Notes: generated by a model not told the origin, from the letters alone. 64,000 bases of DNA from Aliikangiella maris (GCF_040719265.1 NZ_JBFDAH010000003.1:159361-223360), one strand, 5' to 3'. Shown: positions 18,165-28,614, numbered from the stretch's first letter. Numbers and translations: made by a program.

Positions 18165-18845
18165 TTAAATAACTGCTGTTGACCATTGCAAGTCGTTTAA
18201 CGAAACAACCAACTGATCGCCAGAATGGAGTTCTCCTACTCCTGCCGGAGTCCCAGTTAATACAATATCACCAGGATAAAGGGTAAAATGTTGAGAAATG
18301 GTGGCAACTAAATCAGTTACTTTAAATAGCATATCATTTGTATTACCCGTTTGTGTTACTTGGCCATTTTTAATCAACTGAAAAGTGATTTTATCTAAAT
18401 TAATCTGTTTTTTGTTATATGCAATAAATGGTGAAACAGGACATGCCCCATCAAATGATTTTGCTTTTTCCCAAGGCTGACCTTTTGCTTTAAGTTCACT
18501 TTGAATTTCTCGCAATGTCAAATCAAGACCAAGTCCAATACCCGCGATATTATCTGCTACCTGCTCAGGTAAAGTATTGGACATTTGTTGGCCAACTAAA
18601 ATAGCAACTTCAAGCTCATGGTGGCAACTTGACGAAGTGATTGGCAATTTCACACCATCAGGTAAATTTACAAGACAAGAATTAGGTTTAATAAATAAAA
18701 TTGGCGAATCGGGAATAGGATTATTCAACTCTTTCGCATGTGCGATGTAATTCCTTCCGACACAAACGATTTTACTAGTAGGTTGAGTAAACGGAACTAA
18801 CTCACCGGTACTGTCTTGCAAACTAACTGTAAACCATTGATTCAT
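18165..18845 (-). CDS. ycgM: Fumarylacetoacetate hydrolase-family protein YcgM
   Basis: 226 aa enzyme of the FAH superfamily, likely an acylpyruvase/oxaloacetate tautomerase-type protein. Conserved parts are IVCVGRNYIAHAKELNN, the metal ligands in HHELEVAILVG (Glu-x-Glu), and DIVLTGTPAGVG near the C-terminus. The start at 18845 has GGAG nine bases upstream. The frame extends seven codons further but without a ribosome site. It lies 51 bp upstream of ycgN and belongs to the conserved ycgLMN neighbourhood. Confidence 0.88.
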   Translation of the reverse strand: MNQWFTVSLQDSTGELVPFTQPTSKIVCVGRNYIAHAKELNNPIPDSPILFIKPNSCLVNLPDGVKLPITSSSCHHELEVAILVGQQMSNTLPEQVADNIAGIGLGLDLTLREIQSELKAKGQPWEKAKSFDGACPVSPFIAYNKKQINLDKITFQLIKNGQVTQTGNTNDMLFKVTDLVATISQHFTLYPGDIVLTGTPAGVGELHSGDQLVVSLNDLQWSTAVI

Positions 18846-18961
18846 TAACAATACTCCGTAAAGCACTGGCTATATGATACTAAAACAATCTGTTTTTTAG
18901 TCGACCCAAATTTAACTCACGCAATCTAAATCTTATTGCACTCAACCGGGCACAACTACAC

Positions 18962-19954
18962 TTAATCTATTTTGGGATAACCCACGCGATCAGCCAAATA
19001 GCCGACTCCTGTAGCAAAATAGTGTGAACGATTCCAGCGCATCAGCACATCAAAGTTATCATATACTAAATAAATACGCCCATTTTCACCACCTGGCGAA
19101 ATAAGATACGCTTGCATATCAGTTTGCGGCAAGTCACTTAAATCTGCGCGGCGAACGCCCTGTTGCTGCCAGGCATTCAAAGACTGACGATGAGCCTTGC
19201 CAAATTGGTAAGCAGTGAACGGCTGGGTTAATTTAACTTGTCGGCCCCAAGTTTCATCTGACTGCCAACCTGATTCACGTAAATAATTGGCCATCGAAGC
19301 AAATATATCCTCTTTGTCGCCCCAAATATCCTTTTTACCATCATTATTGGCATCAACCGCATAGCGCAAAAAGCTACTCGGCATAAATTGGCAATTTCCC
19401 ATTGCCCCAGCCCAGCTGCCTTTCATTTGTTCGAGTTCAATGTGGCCTTCCCCAATAATTTTTGCAGCAGCCAATAACTCTTTTTTGAAAAAACTCGCTC
19501 GACGGCCATCAAAAGCAAGTGTCGCTAAAGCACTCGGCACATGATAATTGCCAGTAACCTTACCAAAATGAGTTTCCTTACCCCACAGGGCAACAATAAA
19601 CTTAGCAGCTACGCCAGACTCACTTTCAGCGGCTTTTAATAGCTTTTTATTTGCTTTATATGCCGCTCGTGCTGCTTTTACCTTACTTTCAGGAATAACT
19701 TTTTTAAGATATTCTTCATGAGTCATAGTGCCTTCAGGCTGGCGTCTATCAAGTTCAATCACTCTCTTAATGTAATGCAGTGATTCAATAAAATGCTGTG
19801 CCGCCTGCTCAGAGAGACCTTGCGCTTGAATTTCTTGTTTTAAAGTGTTCTTCCATTGATTAAACGTCTCAGGTGTTTGCTCTGCCGCTAATGCAATTGG
19901 ATCAGTTCCAAAAATACTAATGCCGAGAAAAATAATGGTTAAAATTATTTTCAT
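18962..19954 (-). CDS. Lytic murein transglycosylase, MltB family (SLT_2)
   Basis: Periplasmic enzyme cleaving the MurNAc-GlcNAc bond of peptidoglycan with 1,6-anhydro product formation. The 330 aa protein has a signal peptide ending ALA|AE. There is no lipobox Cys, so it is soluble unlike MltB itself. The catalytic Glu lies in ALWGKETHFGKVTGN (about residue 150), followed by ALATLAFDGRR and GAMGNCQFMPSSFLRYAVD, hallmarks of the family. It is inserted between ycgL and ycgM with only 13 bp to ycgL, suggesting one transcript. Confidence 0.9.
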   Translation of the reverse strand: MKIILTIIFLGISIFGTDPIALAAEQTPETFNQWKNTLKQEIQAQGLSEQAAQHFIESLHYIKRVIELDRRQPEGTMTHEEYLKKVIPESKVKAARAAYKANKKLLKAAESESGVAAKFIVALWGKETHFGKVTGNYHVPSALATLAFDGRRASFFKKELLAAAKIIGEGHIELEQMKGSWAGAMGNCQFMPSSFLRYAVDANNDGKKDIWGDKEDIFASMANYLRESGWQSDETWGRQVKLTQPFTAYQFGKAHRQSLNAWQQQGVRRADLSDLPQTDMQAYLISPGGENGRIYLVYDNFDVLMRWNRSHYFATGVGYLADRVGYPKID

Positions 19955-19967
19955 GTCTTACCTTAAG

Positions 19968-20234
19968 TTACTTTTTCTTTAATATACCAGCTAAATTATC
20001 ATGTATGCTCGGAGGCATTTGTAAAAAATATCCGTCTTCTTGCAATTTTGTTTTTACCTCTTCAATATCAACTCTTGATAACTTATCACGTTTACCAAGG
20101 TTAATTTGCAATGCAAATTCGGGTTTACCAAAAATTTTCATAAGCGATTCTGGTACTTGAGAAAAATCATCTTTCACAGAAATGTACAAATACATTTCAT
20201 CTTTTTTGTTACTGCGATACACACTGGCTAGCAT
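19968..20234 (-). CDS. ycgL: YcgL-domain protein
   Basis: 88 aa. Its sequence closely follows E. coli YcgL: YRSNKKDEMYLYISVKDDFSQVPE near the start and DGYFLQMPPS at the end. It is a small soluble alpha/beta protein of unknown function. It lies between rnd and the transglycosylase gene, as is common in gammaproteobacteria. Confidence 0.9.
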   Translation of the reverse strand: MLASVYRSNKKDEMYLYISVKDDFSQVPESLMKIFGKPEFALQINLGKRDKLSRVDIEEVKTKLQEDGYFLQMPPSIHDNLAGILKKK

Positions 20235-20325
20235 TGGTAATTCCGATTGTTTAGCTTGATTAACAGTTGATTATATCACTGGTTACCGAGTAAAGAGAAT
20301 TGAAAGACTAAATTACAAAAATGAA

Positions 20326-21462
20326 TTAAGCCAGTTGAAATTCTGCTAAAACAGGCTGAAAAAGTGGCATTAATACGCTTGCACGCCACCCAGTCCAACC
20401 AGACGGTAATTTTTCCTTAGCTAAAAAAGCAAATGTTAATTTTCGTATCATGCGCTTACTAGCTAAAACAGGTGTTGCAATCTGATGACGTTTAGCAAAC
20501 TGTTCAACAACATTCGCTAGCGCCGATGACAACTGGTTAAAATGTTCGATATTTCGGGGGTTAGGTACAATGGATTGTGTTTGCCCATCTTTCTGTAAAA
20601 ACGAATTAACAATTTGTAAAATCGCTTCACCATACAATCGTACCGATTTTGGGTGTAATCCTTGTATTTTATAAAAATCATTTTTATTCTTTGGCATAAC
20701 GATAGCCAGTTGAACCAATTGCGGATCTTTTGCGATGTGATTTTTAGTCCGATTTTCTTTTATTGCGGTTGTTTCACGCCAGTTATATAACAGTTTAAAC
20801 AATGCCAGTTGAGTTCCATTTAGTCGCCACACTTCTTTAGCCTGTCGATAATCTTCGTCATCAAGTAATTGTTGCTCAATCAATTCACAAAGCTCCTGAC
20901 ATTCTGCAACAAACCAGTCACTAAATGGTTGCTCAGTTATTTGCTTTGACAATATTTGATAGAGTTTTGGTAAAAAGATGACATCATTAGCTGCATAAGC
21001 TTGTTGATCTTGGGTTAAAGGTCGCTTCAGCCAATCTGACTGCGTTTCTTCTTTAGATACTTCTTGCTGACAAAGCTCATTAACTATTGCCGCATAACCA
21101 ATCGATATTGTTCCTTGAGTAAACGCATAAGCCACTTGTGTATCAAATAAGTTTTTAATGGGGCAATGCCATGAATGAAAAAGGACTTCGATATCTTCTT
21201 TGGCCGAATGTAAAATTTTTACCTTACTTTCATCAGCGCAAAGTTGGCGAAAACTATCAGTACATTCTACTGCGAGCGGATCAATTAAATAGACGGCATC
21301 TCCATCATATATCTGTAATAGTGCGAGAATTGGAAAATAAGTCGTACGTCGTTCAAATTCTGTATCGATTGCCAAGAATGGTGAACTATGCCATCGGTCA
21401 ATGGCTTCAATAAACTGTTGTTGTGAATCTATCCAATAGACCGGTGGCGATAATGAGGACAT
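20326..21462 (-). CDS. rnd: Ribonuclease D
   Basis: 3'-5' exoribonuclease for tRNA 3' end maturation. The 378 aa protein has the DEDDy exonuclease domain: Asp33 and Glu35 in AIDTEFERR, Asp in HSAKEDIEVL, and the Tyr-x3-Asp of AYAANDVIFL. Downstream are the HRDC helices (about 210-290) and a less conserved second helical domain. Length and order agree with E. coli RNase D. It lies 21 bp after fadD on the same strand, probably in one operon. Confidence 0.94.
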   Translation of the reverse strand: MSSLSPPVYWIDSQQQFIEAIDRWHSSPFLAIDTEFERRTTYFPILALLQIYDGDAVYLIDPLAVECTDSFRQLCADESKVKILHSAKEDIEVLFHSWHCPIKNLFDTQVAYAFTQGTISIGYAAIVNELCQQEVSKEETQSDWLKRPLTQDQQAYAANDVIFLPKLYQILSKQITEQPFSDWFVAECQELCELIEQQLLDDEDYRQAKEVWRLNGTQLALFKLLYNWRETTAIKENRTKNHIAKDPQLVQLAIVMPKNKNDFYKIQGLHPKSVRLYGEAILQIVNSFLQKDGQTQSIVPNPRNIEHFNQLSSALANVVEQFAKRHQIATPVLASKRMIRKLTFAFLAKEKLPSGWTGWRASVLMPLFQPVLAEFQLA

Positions 21463-21483
21463 TGTTTTAATAATAACTCTCTT

Positions 21484-23160
21484 TTAAACTGATTTTTTTG
21501 TTTCGTCTCTTAATTCGCGACGTAAAATTTTTCCAACATTTGACTTTGGCAGTTCATCTCTAAATTCAACCACTTTGGGTACTTTATATCCTGTCAGATT
21601 TTGGCGACAATGAGCAATCAGCTCCTCTTCGGTGAGAGACTGATCTTTTTTAACGACAAATATTTTTACTACTTCACCACTAGATTCTGATGGAATGCCA
21701 ACCGCAGCAACTTCGAGCACCTTTTTATTATCAGCAACAACATCTTCTATCTCGTTAGGATAAACATTAAAGCCAGATACCAAAATCATATCTTTTTTGC
21801 GATCAACAATTTTACAAAATCCTTTTTCGTTCATGATGGCAATATCCCCCGTTGCAAACCAGCCTTCATCATTAAGGACTTTTGCGGTTTCTTCCGGTCG
21901 ATCAAGATATCCCCGCATAACTTGTGGTCCACGTACCCATAGTTCTCCAGACTCACCTGTCGGCAGTTCTTTGCCATCAGCATCGCGAATTGTCACTTCA
22001 GTACTGCCAATAGGTACACCAATGGTTCCATTATATTCACTAATTGTGATTGGATTGAGGCAAACCGCAGGCGATGTTTCGGTTAAACCATATGCTTCGG
22101 ATAATGGCCGATGCGTTACCCGCTGCCAGCGTCTTGCAACGGCTTCCTGTACAGCCATACCACCGCCAAGTGTTAAACTTAAGCGGCTAAAGTCGAGCTT
22201 TTCAAAGCCAGGTGTATTAAGCAATCCATTAAACAAAGTGTTTACGCCAGTAATGACGGTAAATTTAAATTTGCTTAATTCTTTAACAAAACCAGGCATG
22301 TCTCGTGGGTTGGTTATCAAGACATTTAAACCACCAATTTTGCAAAATAACATGCAATTAGCCGTTAATGAAAAAATATGATACATCGGCAACGCGGTAA
22401 TGACGATTTCGGCACCCTCTTCAAAAATTTGTTTAAACCAGTTATGTGCCTGCATCAAATTCGCCACCATATTTCGATGGGTCAAAACAGCACCTTTTGC
22501 AACCCCAGTCGTTCCGCCGGTATATTGTAAAAAAGCAATATCAGTGTTGTTGAGTTGTACTCTTTCTAAAGTTAATTGCTGACCAATTTTCAAAACCTGT
22601 TTAAATGGCACCGCGCCAGGGAGAGTAAATTTAGGGATCAGTTTTTTGACATGTTTAACCGCAAAGTTAACAATTCCACCTTTTAATAACCCGAGCATAT
22701 CACCCATTTTTGTTAAAATGACATGCTTGAGCGGCACTTCTTTTATCACTTGTTCTAGTGTGTGCGCAAAATTTTCAACAATAATAATGGCATCAGCATT
22801 AGAGTCGACCAGCTGATGTTTTAATTCGCGAGCTGTATATAACGGATTAACATTGATAACAGTCAACCCTGCTTTAAAGGCACCAAATATGGCAATTGGA
22901 TATTGCAGTAAATTGGGCATCATAATGGCAATTCGATCGCCGTACTGCAATCCAAGTTCTTGCTGCAAGTAGGCCGCAAACTGACAGGCCAGTTGATCCA
23001 TTTGCTGGTAAGTCAGTGTCACCCCCATATTATAAAACGCAGGATGGTCAGCATATTTATTAACACTTTCTTCAAATATATCAACCACAGATGAATAAGC
23101 ATCTGCATCTATAAATTCAGTTACGCCTTCAGGGTATGCATCTAACCAGATTTTATCCAT
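21484..23160 (-). CDS. fadD: Long-chain fatty acid-CoA ligase
   Basis: Activates exogenous fatty acids to acyl-CoA for beta-oxidation or lipid synthesis. The 558 aa ANL-superfamily protein has the P-loop YTGGTTGVAKGAVLTHRN, the adenylate motif EAYGLTETSP, the hinge TGDIAIMNEKGFCKIVDRKKD, and the C-terminal catalytic Lys in PKSNVGKILRREL. ATG 23160 has GGGAG seven bases upstream. The fadD-rnd-ycgL order is conserved in many gammaproteobacteria. No clear FadR or PsrA operator was seen upstream. Confidence 0.93.
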   Translation of the reverse strand: MDKIWLDAYPEGVTEFIDADAYSSVVDIFEESVNKYADHPAFYNMGVTLTYQQMDQLACQFAAYLQQELGLQYGDRIAIMMPNLLQYPIAIFGAFKAGLTVINVNPLYTARELKHQLVDSNADAIIIVENFAHTLEQVIKEVPLKHVILTKMGDMLGLLKGGIVNFAVKHVKKLIPKFTLPGAVPFKQVLKIGQQLTLERVQLNNTDIAFLQYTGGTTGVAKGAVLTHRNMVANLMQAHNWFKQIFEEGAEIVITALPMYHIFSLTANCMLFCKIGGLNVLITNPRDMPGFVKELSKFKFTVITGVNTLFNGLLNTPGFEKLDFSRLSLTLGGGMAVQEAVARRWQRVTHRPLSEAYGLTETSPAVCLNPITISEYNGTIGVPIGSTEVTIRDADGKELPTGESGELWVRGPQVMRGYLDRPEETAKVLNDEGWFATGDIAIMNEKGFCKIVDRKKDMILVSGFNVYPNEIEDVVADNKKVLEVAAVGIPSESSGEVVKIFVVKKDQSLTEEELIAHCRQNLTGYKVPKVVEFRDELPKSNVGKILRRELRDETKKSV

Positions 23161-23364
23161 CAATTAACTCCCACACTTTTGTCTTGTTGTTACTGTGTTG
23201 TTACCAAAATTTGGTGTAATATTATTTGGCCAGTTACCAGCATTCAATTTAGATAGATGATGGTATTATTATGTTCGCCTAAGGTATAACAGTCAGCCAA
23301 TAATGGCAAAATGGTTTTCCTCGATATTGGCCATTATCCTAAAAAATGCATAATAATCATACAG

Positions 23365-24201
23365 CTAAGCAAAAAACTTTCGTATTTGTTGCGCACATTG
23401 TTCTGGTTGCTCTAAATGTACATGATGACCGCCAGTAAAAATAACTCGTTCAATCGTTTTAAACAGACTAAACCTTGCATCAAATTGCGCTTTGTTACGA
23501 AGATAACCACTTTCACCTTCAATTAATAGTACGGGGGTATGAATTTGCTGAATTAAAGACAAAACATGTGACTCTGATAGTCGAATTGGTGATGCGTTTC
23601 TAAGCCTTGAGTCCGCACTCCAAGTATATCCCCCTTCAATTTTGGTTAAACCACGTTCAACAATCGGTTCAATCAAAAAAGCTTCAATTTGTGAGGCTTG
23701 CGCGCGAATCCCCAATGCCAATTCATAGCGAGGATACACCGGTTTATTTTTATCCAACTGACTTCGTCTTTGACTCAATGTATTGTGCAAAAGCATTTGC
23801 ACTTCACCCGGCTCACTGGTTAATGGACCCAATGACTCAATAATCACCATTTTATTAACACGCCCTGGTTCAGCTGCTGCATATAAAATAGATAACGCTC
23901 CGCCCATCGAATGACCAAGTAAATTAATTTTTTGTTGCCCAAAATGATTGGCTAAATCATCAATCACATAAATGCCATCAATAAAATGATAAGGCCTGCC
24001 CGGTAACAAATGATCTGAATGCCCATGTCCTGGAAAATCAACTGCCACCAGACGAATATCTGGCAAAAAAGGCACTAAACTTTCAAAGCTCGCCAGATTA
24101 TCTAACCAACCATGAAACGCAAATACTAAAATGGAACCGCCAGGGTTCCATTCAACAACCGAGCACGGAGTACCGGCCAATTCAATCTTATACTCAATCA
24201 T
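23365..24201 (-). CDS. Alpha/beta hydrolase
   Basis: 278 aa alpha/beta-hydrolase-fold enzyme. It has FHGWLDNLASFESL (oxyanion region), DFPGHGHSD, the nucleophile elbow GHSMGGALS with Ser at about residue 97, and a late GGHHVHLEQPEQ carrying the catalytic His. It belongs to the serine hydrolase group of MhpC/YfbB type. The substrate is unknown. It lies 21 bp after the ComFB-like gene and 204 bp before fadD. Confidence 0.85.
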   Translation of the reverse strand: MIEYKIELAGTPCSVVEWNPGGSILVFAFHGWLDNLASFESLVPFLPDIRLVAVDFPGHGHSDHLLPGRPYHFIDGIYVIDDLANHFGQQKINLLGHSMGGALSILYAAAEPGRVNKMVIIESLGPLTSEPGEVQMLLHNTLSQRRSQLDKNKPVYPRYELALGIRAQASQIEAFLIEPIVERGLTKIEGGYTWSADSRLRNASPIRLSESHVLSLIQQIHTPVLLIEGESGYLRNKAQFDARFSLFKTIERVIFTGGHHVHLEQPEQCAQQIRKFFA

Positions 24202-24222
24202 AAAACTATTAATACAACCTTG

Positions 24223-24519
24223 TTAATCGTGGGGCGTTTCCCGCACTTTTTTAATGGCTTTTAATACCTGACGCTTGGCGTATTTCCTTAAGTCCTTCAC
24301 TTCTTCCTTTAATTGGTCGCCAGGATCGGTTTTTTCTAAAATATTACATATATACTTTGCCGGCATATTATTTAATGCAATCGCCGCTATATCTTGGATT
24401 GAAACCTGTGATGTTGGCACATCGGAATCATCATCTTCAATCAGCAAATGAATTTGCTCAAAAACTATCTCTTCTGCCAAGTTTTCCAGATCATCGTGAT
24501 AATACAACTCTTTATACAT
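24223..24519 (-). CDS. ComFB-like small protein
   Basis: 98 aa acidic helical protein resembling the late-competence ComFB family: YYHDDLENLAEEIVFEQIHLL, then DIAAIALNNMPAKYICN, the usual core of that family. Some ComFB-type proteins are reported as cyclic-dinucleotide receptors, so a c-di-GMP link is possible but unproven here. I prefer ATG 24519, which has GGAG six bases upstream, over the ATG at 24531, which overlaps that ribosome site. It precedes the alpha/beta hydrolase gene in a probable two-gene unit. Confidence 0.72.
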   Translation of the reverse strand: MYKELYYHDDLENLAEEIVFEQIHLLIEDDDSDVPTSQVSIQDIAAIALNNMPAKYICNILEKTDPGDQLKEEVKDLRKYAKRQVLKAIKKVRETPHD

Positions 24520-24762
24520 GAAATACTCCATTTAAAGTCGTAGATTAGTGATTGCTTCTTGGCCCGAATTTTAGTCATTCCTATTTAAGCATCTGCTGTT
24601 AACGGGCAGATGACAAACAGAACTACACAATACTCGTCGGGACAAAGTGCGCCTAATACTAGTCTAGAACAAAATTCACGAATTGCTGACAGAATCGGCT
24701 ACAATAGCCAGTTGGTAAAATTGTAAATAAATCAAAGTTTAATCGTCAAATAGAGCAACCTT

Positions 24763-26052
24763 ATGCCTGAACATTTTGAAGTCATTATTATTGGCGCTGG
24801 CGCAGCCGGATTAATGTGCGCAGCCACCGCCGCCAAACGCGGTAAAAAGGTTATTGTACTTGATCATGCCAATAAAATGGCTAAAAAGGTCCTTATGTCA
24901 GGCGGTGGGCGTTGCAATTTTACAAATTTATCTATTGAAGCAGATAATTTTATTTCTAACAATCCACACTTTTGCAAGTCAGCATTGAAACGATATACTC
25001 AATGGGACTTTATTGCGCTCGTTGAAAAATATCACATTGACTATTACGAAAAAACTCAAGGCCAGTTGTTTTGCCGAGAAAGCTCAAAGTTAATACGCGA
25101 TTTATTGAGTCAGGAATGTCAATCAAATGGTGCGCAGATCCGTCTAAAATGCGAAATTCTCTCAGTTGAAACAGTCTTATCTTCCTCTCAAACCGATACT
25201 TTCAAAGCCATCGAAACTATTAAAAGCGAATCTGCTAAAGACCTAAACCTAACTGCAAAAAATCAAATAGGCTCTAGCAATCAAAACACGACTTTTAAAT
25301 TAACGACATCACTTGGTGCTTTTACCTGCGAATCACTGGTCATTGCGACAGGAGGATTATCTATTCCAACGATGGGCGCAACTGACTTTGGTTATCAAAT
25401 AGCGCAGCAATTTGGCCATCAGGTCTTGCCCACTCGTGCTGGATTAACGCCTTTAACCTTTAAAGGCAGATTACTCAATGCGTTTAAAGAAATGGCCGGA
25501 AATGCGCTGCAAGTGCAAGTCAGCTGTGGACAACAAACGTTTAATGAAGCAATTTTATTTACCCATAAAGGTCTAAGTGGTCCCGCTATATTACAAATCT
25601 CAAATTATTGGCAGCCTGGCCAAGCTATATCTATCAATTTACTACCTCATGTGGATATCGCAACTTGGATAACCCAACTAAAAGAATCTCGCCCAGATAT
25701 TCAATTAAAAACCGCTTTAGCGAGCCATTTTAGTCAGGCAGTTGCCAGTTTTTTCGCAAGTGAAGTTGGATTCCAGGGTAAGCTCAAACAACTTACACCA
25801 CAGCATATTGAGAATATTGTACAAACTTTGAGTGACTGGACAATTTATCCGGAAGGTGTAGAAGGCTACCGTGTTGCTGAAGTCACCCTTGGTGGTGTAG
25901 ATACGCAGCAAATCTCATCAAAAACCTTTGAGTCAGCGCTGCAGTCTGGATTATATTTTATTGGTGAAGTGTTAGATGTAACAGGTCATTTAGGCGGTTA
26001 TAATTTTCAGTGGGCATGGGCTTCAGGACACGCAGCGGGCAATTATGTTTAA
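24763..26052 (+). CDS. HI0933-family NAD(P)/FAD-dependent oxidoreductase
   Basis: 429 aa flavoprotein of the HI0933/YhiN/BaiN group. It has the N-terminal dinucleotide fold GAGAAGLMCAATAAKRGKKV, then MSGGGRCNFTN, LVIATGGLSIPTMGATDFGY, FTHKGLSGPAIL and the C-terminal FAD contact GEVLDVTGHLGGYNFQWAWASG. Family members are reductases of uncertain physiological substrate. The segment around residues 130-180 (rich in Ser, Thr and Lys) is longer and less conserved than usual. It is followed after 43 bp by a hybrid kinase gene. Confidence 0.9.
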   Translation: MPEHFEVIIIGAGAAGLMCAATAAKRGKKVIVLDHANKMAKKVLMSGGGRCNFTNLSIEADNFISNNPHFCKSALKRYTQWDFIALVEKYHIDYYEKTQGQLFCRESSKLIRDLLSQECQSNGAQIRLKCEILSVETVLSSSQTDTFKAIETIKSESAKDLNLTAKNQIGSSNQNTTFKLTTSLGAFTCESLVIATGGLSIPTMGATDFGYQIAQQFGHQVLPTRAGLTPLTFKGRLLNAFKEMAGNALQVQVSCGQQTFNEAILFTHKGLSGPAILQISNYWQPGQAISINLLPHVDIATWITQLKESRPDIQLKTALASHFSQAVASFFASEVGFQGKLKQLTPQHIENIVQTLSDWTIYPEGVEGYRVAEVTLGGVDTQQISSKTFESALQSGLYFIGEVLDVTGHLGGYNFQWAWASGHAAGNYV

Positions 26053-26113
26053 TTTAGGTAATTAGAAAATTGCTAACTATACTTATTAAACCAACTTGCA
26101 ATTTTCAGTTCGA

Positions 26114-28471
26114 ATGCTCAAATCAACTTACCTATTTGCTAGTATTGTGTTGCTTCTGGTAATTACTGGACTGTATGCTGATCAACTGAATAATCAAAAT
26201 CACCTTATCAATCAACAGCAGGCTGTCACCTCGCAACTCAATGTTATTCGTGCAAAATTAGAAGGTAGAATTCATTCAAATCTCCAATTAATCAATGGCT
26301 TAGTTGGATTAATAGTCAATGAACCGGATCTTACTCAGGAGAGATTCGGGCAATATGTTACGCCACTATTTAAATCAGAAAATCAACTCAGAAACATTGG
26401 AGTTGCCCCAGATATGGTGATTTCAATGGTATACCCGCTCGAAGGAAATCGCGGTGCGATAGGTCTGAATCTAGCGAAGAATGAAGCACAGCGAGAAGAG
26501 GCGTTACGCGCAGCCAGAGAAAATCAAATTGTTATTGCAGGCCCTATCAATCTGGTTCAAGGTGGACAAGGCTTGATTGGCAGAATTCCGGTAAATATCG
26601 ATATCGAAGGTAAACCAGTATTCTGGGGACTGATATCTGCGGTAATTAATATTGATGCGCTTTATGAAAAAAGCGGACTGCACGATACTGAACTTGGTTT
26701 AAAGCTAAGCTTGGCAAAGCGCAATAATGAGTCGACTAGTTTTTTCTTTGGGAGCGACGCTATTGTTAACTATAAACCCACAGAAGTGCGAGTCTTGCTC
26801 CCTAATGCGGAATGGGTATTAATGGGATCACCAATTCAAGGGTGGGAAACACTTGCGCCAGATGCCTGGTTACTGCGCAGTTTTTTTGCTTTCATTATTT
26901 TAGTTGTCACTATTCAAATCATTTTTCTTGAAAAGCGTAAGCGTTTGCTAGAAGTTGAGCAAGCACGACTAAAAGCATTATTCGAACTCTCTCCGGTGGG
27001 TATTGCACTGAATAAGTTTTCTGACGGGAGTTTCATTTCGGTTAACCAATCTCTGTTATCGTCAATGGGATATTCTCTATCGGAGTTTCTCACCAAAAGC
27101 TACTGGGATATCACCCCAAAAGAATATAAGGCACAAGAAGCCGAACAAATAAAATGCTTAACTGAAACCGGTAAATATGGCCCATACCAAAAAGAGTACA
27201 TTCACAAAAATGGTCATCGTTTTCCTGTTTTACTGAAAGGGATATTACTCAAAGATTCTCAAGGCGAGCAATTTATCTGGTCAATCATCGAAGATATCAG
27301 CGAACGTTTAGCTTATGAAACTGAATTGATTCAAGCAAAAGAGCAAGCAGAAAGTGCCGCTAAAGCTAAAAGTGAGTTTTTAGCAACTATGAGTCATGAA
27401 ATTCGCACACCATTAAACGGTGTCATCGGCATGCTCGACTTATTATCTCGCAGCCCATTAAATGATAAGCAAATTAACAAATTGAAGATCGCTAATAGTA
27501 GCGCGCAATTTTTGTTGGTTGTTATCAATGATATTCTTGATTTTTCTCGAATTGATGCGGGCAAACTTGAACTGGAAAACATTACTTTTCATGTCGACGA
27601 GTTATTAGACGAAATTAGCAATACCTTCAAACCAGAAGCACAAGCCAAAAAACTGTCACTAATTTTAGATAAACAACCCGTCGAACATGCAATACTCAGC
27701 GGAGATCCCAATCGCATTAAACAAATATTAAATAATCTAATTGGTAATGCAATAAAGTTTACTGCTGAAGGAAGTGTGACCATCAGTTATAAAGTGACTC
27801 AAGTAAAATCGCGCTGGTGTTTGCAAATAACCATGCAAGATACTGGCATTGGTATTCCCAAAAAAGATATACCCTTATTATTTAAAGCCTTTACTCAGGT
27901 TGACGCCAGTACAACTCGAAAATATGGCGGTTCAGGATTAGGACTTGCCATTTGTCGTAAACTGGTTGAAATGATGGATGGACAAATTAACTTAACCAGC
28001 GAAGAAAATAAAGGTAGTCGCTTTTCATTCTATTTAATACTGGACAGCGGTGATGAAAAAGAACTAAAACCTGGTCACACTCTGTCAAAAGAAGATTTAT
28101 GTACGCAAGTTGTCAACTCTCAAGGTAACAAAATTCTCTTAGTGGAAGATAACGAATTCAACCAGGAAGTCGTGGTGATGTTAATGGCAGAAATCGGTCT
28201 TGAAGTAGCGGTTACTAATTCAGGTAAAGCGGCAATCGATTGTTTGAAAGCACAACCGGATGTTTACCAACTGATATTAATGGACTGTCAAATGCCTGAA
28301 TTAGACGAATATGAAGCCAGTGAGCAAATACGCGATGGCAAAGCTGGCGAAAATTACCAAAATATTCCAATTATCGCGTTAACGGCCAATGCAATGGCTG
28401 GCGATAGAGAAAAGTGTCTAGCGGCAAGGAATGAGCGATTATTTAACAAAGCCTGTATGGTGAAATACTGA
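26114..28471 (+). pseudogene. CHASE-PAS hybrid histidine kinase with frameshifted receiver domain
   Basis: About 785 aa. In residue numbers counted from the upstream in-frame TTG at 26096, it has TM1 (about 9-28), a periplasmic CHASE domain (about 60-245, GVAPDMVISMVYPLEGN), TM2 (about 260-278), PAS (about 290-405), HisKA with His434 in MSHEIRTPLNG, HATPase (NLIGNAIKF, DTGIGI, GGSGLGL), and a receiver domain with Asp730. The receiver breaks at base 28427: the present reading gives AARNERLF, but dropping one A restores AAGMSDYLTKPV, the expected alpha4-beta5 region with its conserved Lys. A second shift near 28457 would then restore GEILIKKIQLW. The kinase core is intact, so a truncated kinase may still be made. 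Neither ATG 26114 nor TTG 26096 has a good ribosome site. Confidence 0.82.
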
Positions 28472-28548
28472 TTAAAAAGATTCAGCTTTGGCATGGTAAA
28501 TCACATTATATGGACGCTTTTCATTGGTACTAAAAATTTCATTAAAAT

Positions 28549-28580
28549 AAAAAACCAGTAATTTCAACAATTACTGGTTC
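28549..28580 (-). terminator. Terminator downstream of accD
   Basis: Perfect stem AACCAGTAATT/AATTACTGGTT with a short TCAAC loop, followed on the minus strand by six T. It lies 35 bp past the accD stop. Confidence 0.85.
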
Positions 28581-28614
28581 TTCAATCGACTATTTTCTTA
28601 GGCTAGCCAATCGA

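Noticed and set aside
23300..23347. ATAATGGC/GCCATTAT inverted repeat upstream of fadD as a terminator or FadR site
   Set aside because: No T-tract follows and the sequence does not match a FadR or PsrA operator that I can recognise.
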